From contig CAWAWR010000026.1 of assembly GCA_963785745.1 (NCBI GenBank), positions 1 to 64,000 of the forward strand: a stretch of DNA of 64,000 nt, in the 5' to 3' direction. This DNA comes from VAZQ01 sp963785745. Lineage in GTDB: Bacteria > Pseudomonadota > Alphaproteobacteria > Rhizobiales > Xanthobacteraceae. The stretch's first letter is position 1; the number at the start of each line of letters is the position of its first letter. Positions 61,324 to 64,000 of this stretch are shown here, piece after piece. Position numbers and translations under genes: made by a program. The notes beneath the pieces are model-generated. The model was not told the origin of the DNA. It was given only the letters and a program-made list of their open reading frames with translations, and searched no databases.

Positions 61324-62638
61324 ATGGCTCGCGTGCTAGCGCAAGCCCGCCGCCGAGTCCGGGATCAGCGGCTTCTGCCGCGACTGCCGGCAGGACGCGC
61401 CGGAGGCGGCTTCGCGCTGCCCGGCGTGCCGCTCCCCTCGCCTGCTGCGCCATCCGAGCCTGTTTGCGCTGTCGATCGCGCATGTCGACTGCGACGCGTT
61501 TTACGCGACCATCGAGAAGCGCGACGATCCTTCGCTGGCCGACAAGCCGGTCATCGTCGGCGGACGGCAACGCGGCGTGGTGCTCACCTGCTGCTATGTG
61601 GCGCGCACCTACGGCGTCCGCTCCGCCATGCCGATCTTCGAGGCGCGCCGGCTTTGCCCGCACGCAGCCTATGTGGCGCCGAACATGGACAAGTATGCAG
61701 CCGTCGCGCGAGACGTGCGCGCCCTCATGAACGACCTCACGCCGCTGGTCGAACCGGTGTCGATCGATGAAGCGTTCATGGACCTCTCCGGCACCGAGCG
61801 GCTGCATGGCGTGCCGCCGGCGAAGACGCTGGCGGCGTTCCAGGAGCGCCTCGAACGCGAGATCGGGATCACGGTTTCGATCGGGCTCTCCAGCAACAAG
61901 TTCCTGGCCAAGATCGCGTCCGACCTCGACAAGCCGCGCGGCTTCAAGGTTCTCGCCGGCGGCGAGGCGGCGGCGTTCCTGGCGACGCGTCCGATCACGC
62001 AGATTTTCGGGGTCGGCCAGGCGGCACAGACGCGCTTCAACAAGGACGGCATATCGACCGTCGGCGACCTGCAGCGGATCGGCGAGCATGAGCTGATGCG
62101 TCGCTACGGCGCCGAAGGCGTGCGGCTCTTCAACCTTGCGCACGGTCGCGACCAGCGGCCGGTGCGCGCGGACCGCGAAGCCAAGAGCATATCGGCTGAG
62201 ACCACCTTCGACACCGACCTGTCGGCGTTCCGCCCGTTGGAGCTGCGGCTCTGGCGGCTCACGGAGAAGGTCTCCGCGCGGCTCAAGGATAAGGAGCTCG
62301 CCGGCGGCACCGTGACGCTCAAGCTCAAGACCGCGGATTTCCGCATCCGCACCCGCGCGCAAACGCTCGAACGGCCGACCCAGCTCGCGGCGCGCATCTT
62401 TGCGGCCGGCCGCGAGCTGCTGCAACGCGAGACCGACGGCACGAAATTCCGCCTGATCGGGATCGGCCTGTCGTCGCTCATCGACGCCAACGCGGCCGAC
62501 CTCGCCGACTTGCTCGATCATCGTACCGCCGAGGCGGAGCATGCGATGGACCGGCTGCGCGCCCGGTTCGGCGATGAGGCCGTCTTCCGTGGCCTCACGC
62601 TCGATGACGACGATGGCGACGAGCACAAGAGGGAGTGA
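61324..62638 (+). pseudogene. dinB: DNA polymerase IV (Y family), N-terminal frame disrupted
   Basis: The long frame encodes an N-terminal zinc-finger extension (FCRDCRQDAPEAASRCPACR), then SIAHVDCDAFYATIEKRDDP, KPVIVGGRQRGVVLTCCYVA, PVSIDEAFMDLSG with the catalytic DE, and SIGLSSNKFLAKIASDLDKP. All polymerase motifs are intact to 62638. Yet this frame has a stop at 61337 and no ATG, GTG or TTG before 61577, which would remove the first catalytic aspartate. The ATG at 61324 is in another frame; loss of one base in the 61345-61356 GC run would join them. It is either a functional gene with an assembly indel or a recent frameshift. Confidence 0.78.
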
Positions 62639-62695
62639 AATCCCTTCGCGCGGTGCTAGACTTCTCGCAATGACGGAATATCAGGGAGGATGACC

Positions 62696-63682
62696 ATGCC
62701 CCGCGCACCATGGGCCGCAACGCTGCTCGCCGCTGTGGCCTGTTTCGCGTCCGCGATCGCATTCCAGGCCCACGCCCAGACCACCAATCTCACCATCATG
62801 GTGTTCCAGGGCATGCAAAATCTTCCGCAGCTTGCGGCGAAGAGCCAGGGATTCTTCGCCAAGCGCGGGCTCAACGTGGAAATCCGGATCGCGCCCGATT
62901 CCGATGAATTGCGCGAAGGCTTGGCGCACGGCCGCTATCAGATCGTGCACGCGGGCGTCGACAATGCGGTGGCGATGGCGGAGGTCGCGAAGGTCGACGT
63001 CGCGATCGTCATGGGCGGCGATAACGGTTTCAACCGCCTGATCGTGCAGCCCGACATCAAGTCCTACGCCGACCTGCGCGGCAAGACCGTGATCGTCGAC
63101 GCGCCCGACACCGCATTCGCCTTCCTGATGTACGAGATGCTGCGTAAGAACGGTCTCAACAAGGGCGACTACCAGATCCGGCCGGTCGGCGCATCGTTCC
63201 GCCGCTACGAGGCGATGCTGAAGGACAAGAGCGCCGCCGCCGCGATGCTCAACATGCCGTTCACGCTGCGCGCGGCCGCGGAGGGACTGGGCGACCTCGG
63301 ATCGGCGGTGGAAGCGCTCGGCCCCTATCAGGGGACCGGCGCGTTCGTGCTGCGCTCATGGGCCGCCGGCAATTCCGACGTGCTGGTGCGCTACCTGCAA
63401 GCCTATATCGAAGGGCTGCGCTGGGGCGTCGATCCGAAGAACCGGGCGGAGGCGACGAAGCTCTACGTCGACGCCCTGAAACTGAATGAAAAGATGGCCG
63501 GGCGCACGCTGGAGATCGCCGCGCACCCGACCGATGGACTGTCGCGCGATGCGCGGTTCGATCTCGAAGGCTTCAAGAATGTGCTCGGCCTGCGTGCCAC
63601 CGTGATGAAACAGGGAACGCCACCGGCTCCCGAGAAGTATCTCGATGGGTCCTACTACGCCAAAGCGCTGTCAGGATTGTAA
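62696..63682 (+). CDS. ABC-type periplasmic substrate-binding protein (NMT1/SsuA-like)
   Basis: 328 residues from ATG 62696, which has GGGAGG at a proper distance; the ATG at 62690 is too close. The signal peptide is LLAAVACFASAIAFQAHA. The PBP-II fold follows, with LTIMVFQGMQNLPQLAAKSQ GFFAKRGLNVEI, IVHAGVDNAVAMAEVAKVDV then IKSYADLRGKTVIVDAPDT and a C-terminal YLDGSYYAKALSGL. This layout is that of receptors for taurine, nitrate, thiamine precursors or other organics. No ATPase or permease gene follows within the window. Confidence 0.87.
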   Translation: MPRAPWAATLLAAVACFASAIAFQAHAQTTNLTIMVFQGMQNLPQLAAKSQGFFAKRGLNVEIRIAPDSDELREGLAHGRYQIVHAGVDNAVAMAEVAKVDVAIVMGGDNGFNRLIVQPDIKSYADLRGKTVIVDAPDTAFAFLMYEMLRKNGLNKGDYQIRPVGASFRRYEAMLKDKSAAAAMLNMPFTLRAAAEGLGDLGSAVEALGPYQGTGAFVLRSWAAGNSDVLVRYLQAYIEGLRWGVDPKNRAEATKLYVDALKLNEKMAGRTLEIAAHPTDGLSRDARFDLEGFKNVLGLRATVMKQGTPPAPEKYLDGSYYAKALSGL

Positions 63683-63705
63683 CCAAGGCGCTGGCAGGAT
63701 TGTAA
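63660..63705. repeat. 23-bp tandem duplication at the receptor gene end
   Basis: The last 23 bases of the gene including its stop codon (CCAAAGCGCTG, then TCAGGATTGTAA) are repeated directly after it with two mismatches (63683-63705). Confidence 0.85.
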
Positions 63706-63732
63706 TAGGGCCCGTCTGCGGTCGCGTGCGAT

Positions 63733-64000
63733 ATGTCGGGAAACGTCCGGCCGTTGGATTTTGATGCCCTGGTCGAGCAATACGTCCGGCTGTCGCCGGC
63801 AATCAGGTACTACCAATTTTGGTGTCTGGCGTTCGGGATCATCCCGTTCCTGCTGCTCTTCGTCATCGCCTTCGGCGCCGGCGTGAAGCTGCTTGATGTC
63901 GCATTCGCCATGCTGCATCCGTCGCTTGCCCTGAATTTCGAATTCGCTGAATACCTGACAACGGGGTTCGCTGACAGGCACCAGTTTGGCTGGCTGGTTC
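63733..64000 (+). CDS. Membrane protein, partial at the window end
   Basis: From ATG 63733 the frame is open to the last base (89 residues). SGNVRPLDFDALVEQYVRLS then PAIRYYQFWCLAFGIIPFLL gives a soluble N-terminus and one clear helix (FWCLAFGIIPFLLLFVIAFG), followed by LNFEFAEYLTTGFADRHQFG. I do not recognise it, and most of the protein may lie outside the window. Confidence 0.5.
   Translation, partial: MSGNVRPLDFDALVEQYVRLSPAIRYYQFWCLAFGIIPFLLLFVIAFGAGVKLLDVAFAMLHPSLALNFEFAEYLTTGFADRHQFGWLV

Overview
The window comes from a high-GC alphaproteobacterium of the order Hyphomicrobiales, most likely Bradyrhizobium or a close relative. I infer this from gene order (ruvX, pyrB, plsY, dprA, topA, rnr, DUF983, NUDIX, rpmG, then divK-pleD, DUF3572, dinB), from the protein families, and from dispersed palindromes of a type common in bradyrhizobial genomes. 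No tRNA, rRNA or CRISPR array was found, and no intact insertion sequence.

Region 1 (1 to about 19.7 kb) looks like an accessory, decaying segment. Copies of one palindrome family (ends ATGTCCGC / GCGGACAT, often as two palindromes about 20 bases apart) sit in nearly every intergenic gap. Genes between them are often broken: an IS66 remnant joined to a truncated cytochrome c, a DyP peroxidase without its N-terminal half, a Crp HTH remnant, a frameshifted sensor kinase and a cupin pseudogene. Intact genes include a Tat-exported flavoprotein, a ThuA-like protein, a FecR protein with a CHASE2 adenylate cyclase, a cupin, a protease-less PDZ protein, a DUF4239 protein and a LysR / Bug receptor / sulfatase module.

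Region 2 (about 19.8 to 42.8 kb) lacks those palindromes and is denser. It carries membrane proteins (CPBP protease, YcxB-like, DUF2189, HXXEE, aquaporin Z, MFS, DUF4337, MsrQ, MFS/spermidine synthase fusion), small secreted proteins, a GST, a dienelactone hydrolase, a TauD-type dioxygenase, a HAD hydrolase, an aryl-sulfotransferase-like protein and several solute receptors. A compact four-hairpin element closed by an 18-bp stem lies at 20823-20953. A secreted Gly/Met-repeat protein with a C-terminal S74-type domain is frameshifted inside its repeat.

Region 3 (about 42.9 to 62.6 kb) is core chromosome: ruvX, an unusual aspartate carbamoyltransferase carrying a PyrI-like zinc domain, plsY, a chemoreceptor / cytochrome b561 pair, dprA, topA, rnr-DUF983-NUDIX with overlapping starts and stops, rpmG, divK-pleD, DUF3572 and dinB. 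A Bug receptor and an MmgE/PrpD gene sit between DUF3572 and dinB. The window ends with another solute receptor and a partial membrane protein.

Themes: five Bug-type receptors and two other solute-binding proteins have no adjacent transporter membrane genes. Six or seven otherwise well-conserved genes carry apparent single-base frameshifts; these may be real decay in region 1, but elsewhere assembly indels are possible. The sites are given so they can be checked.
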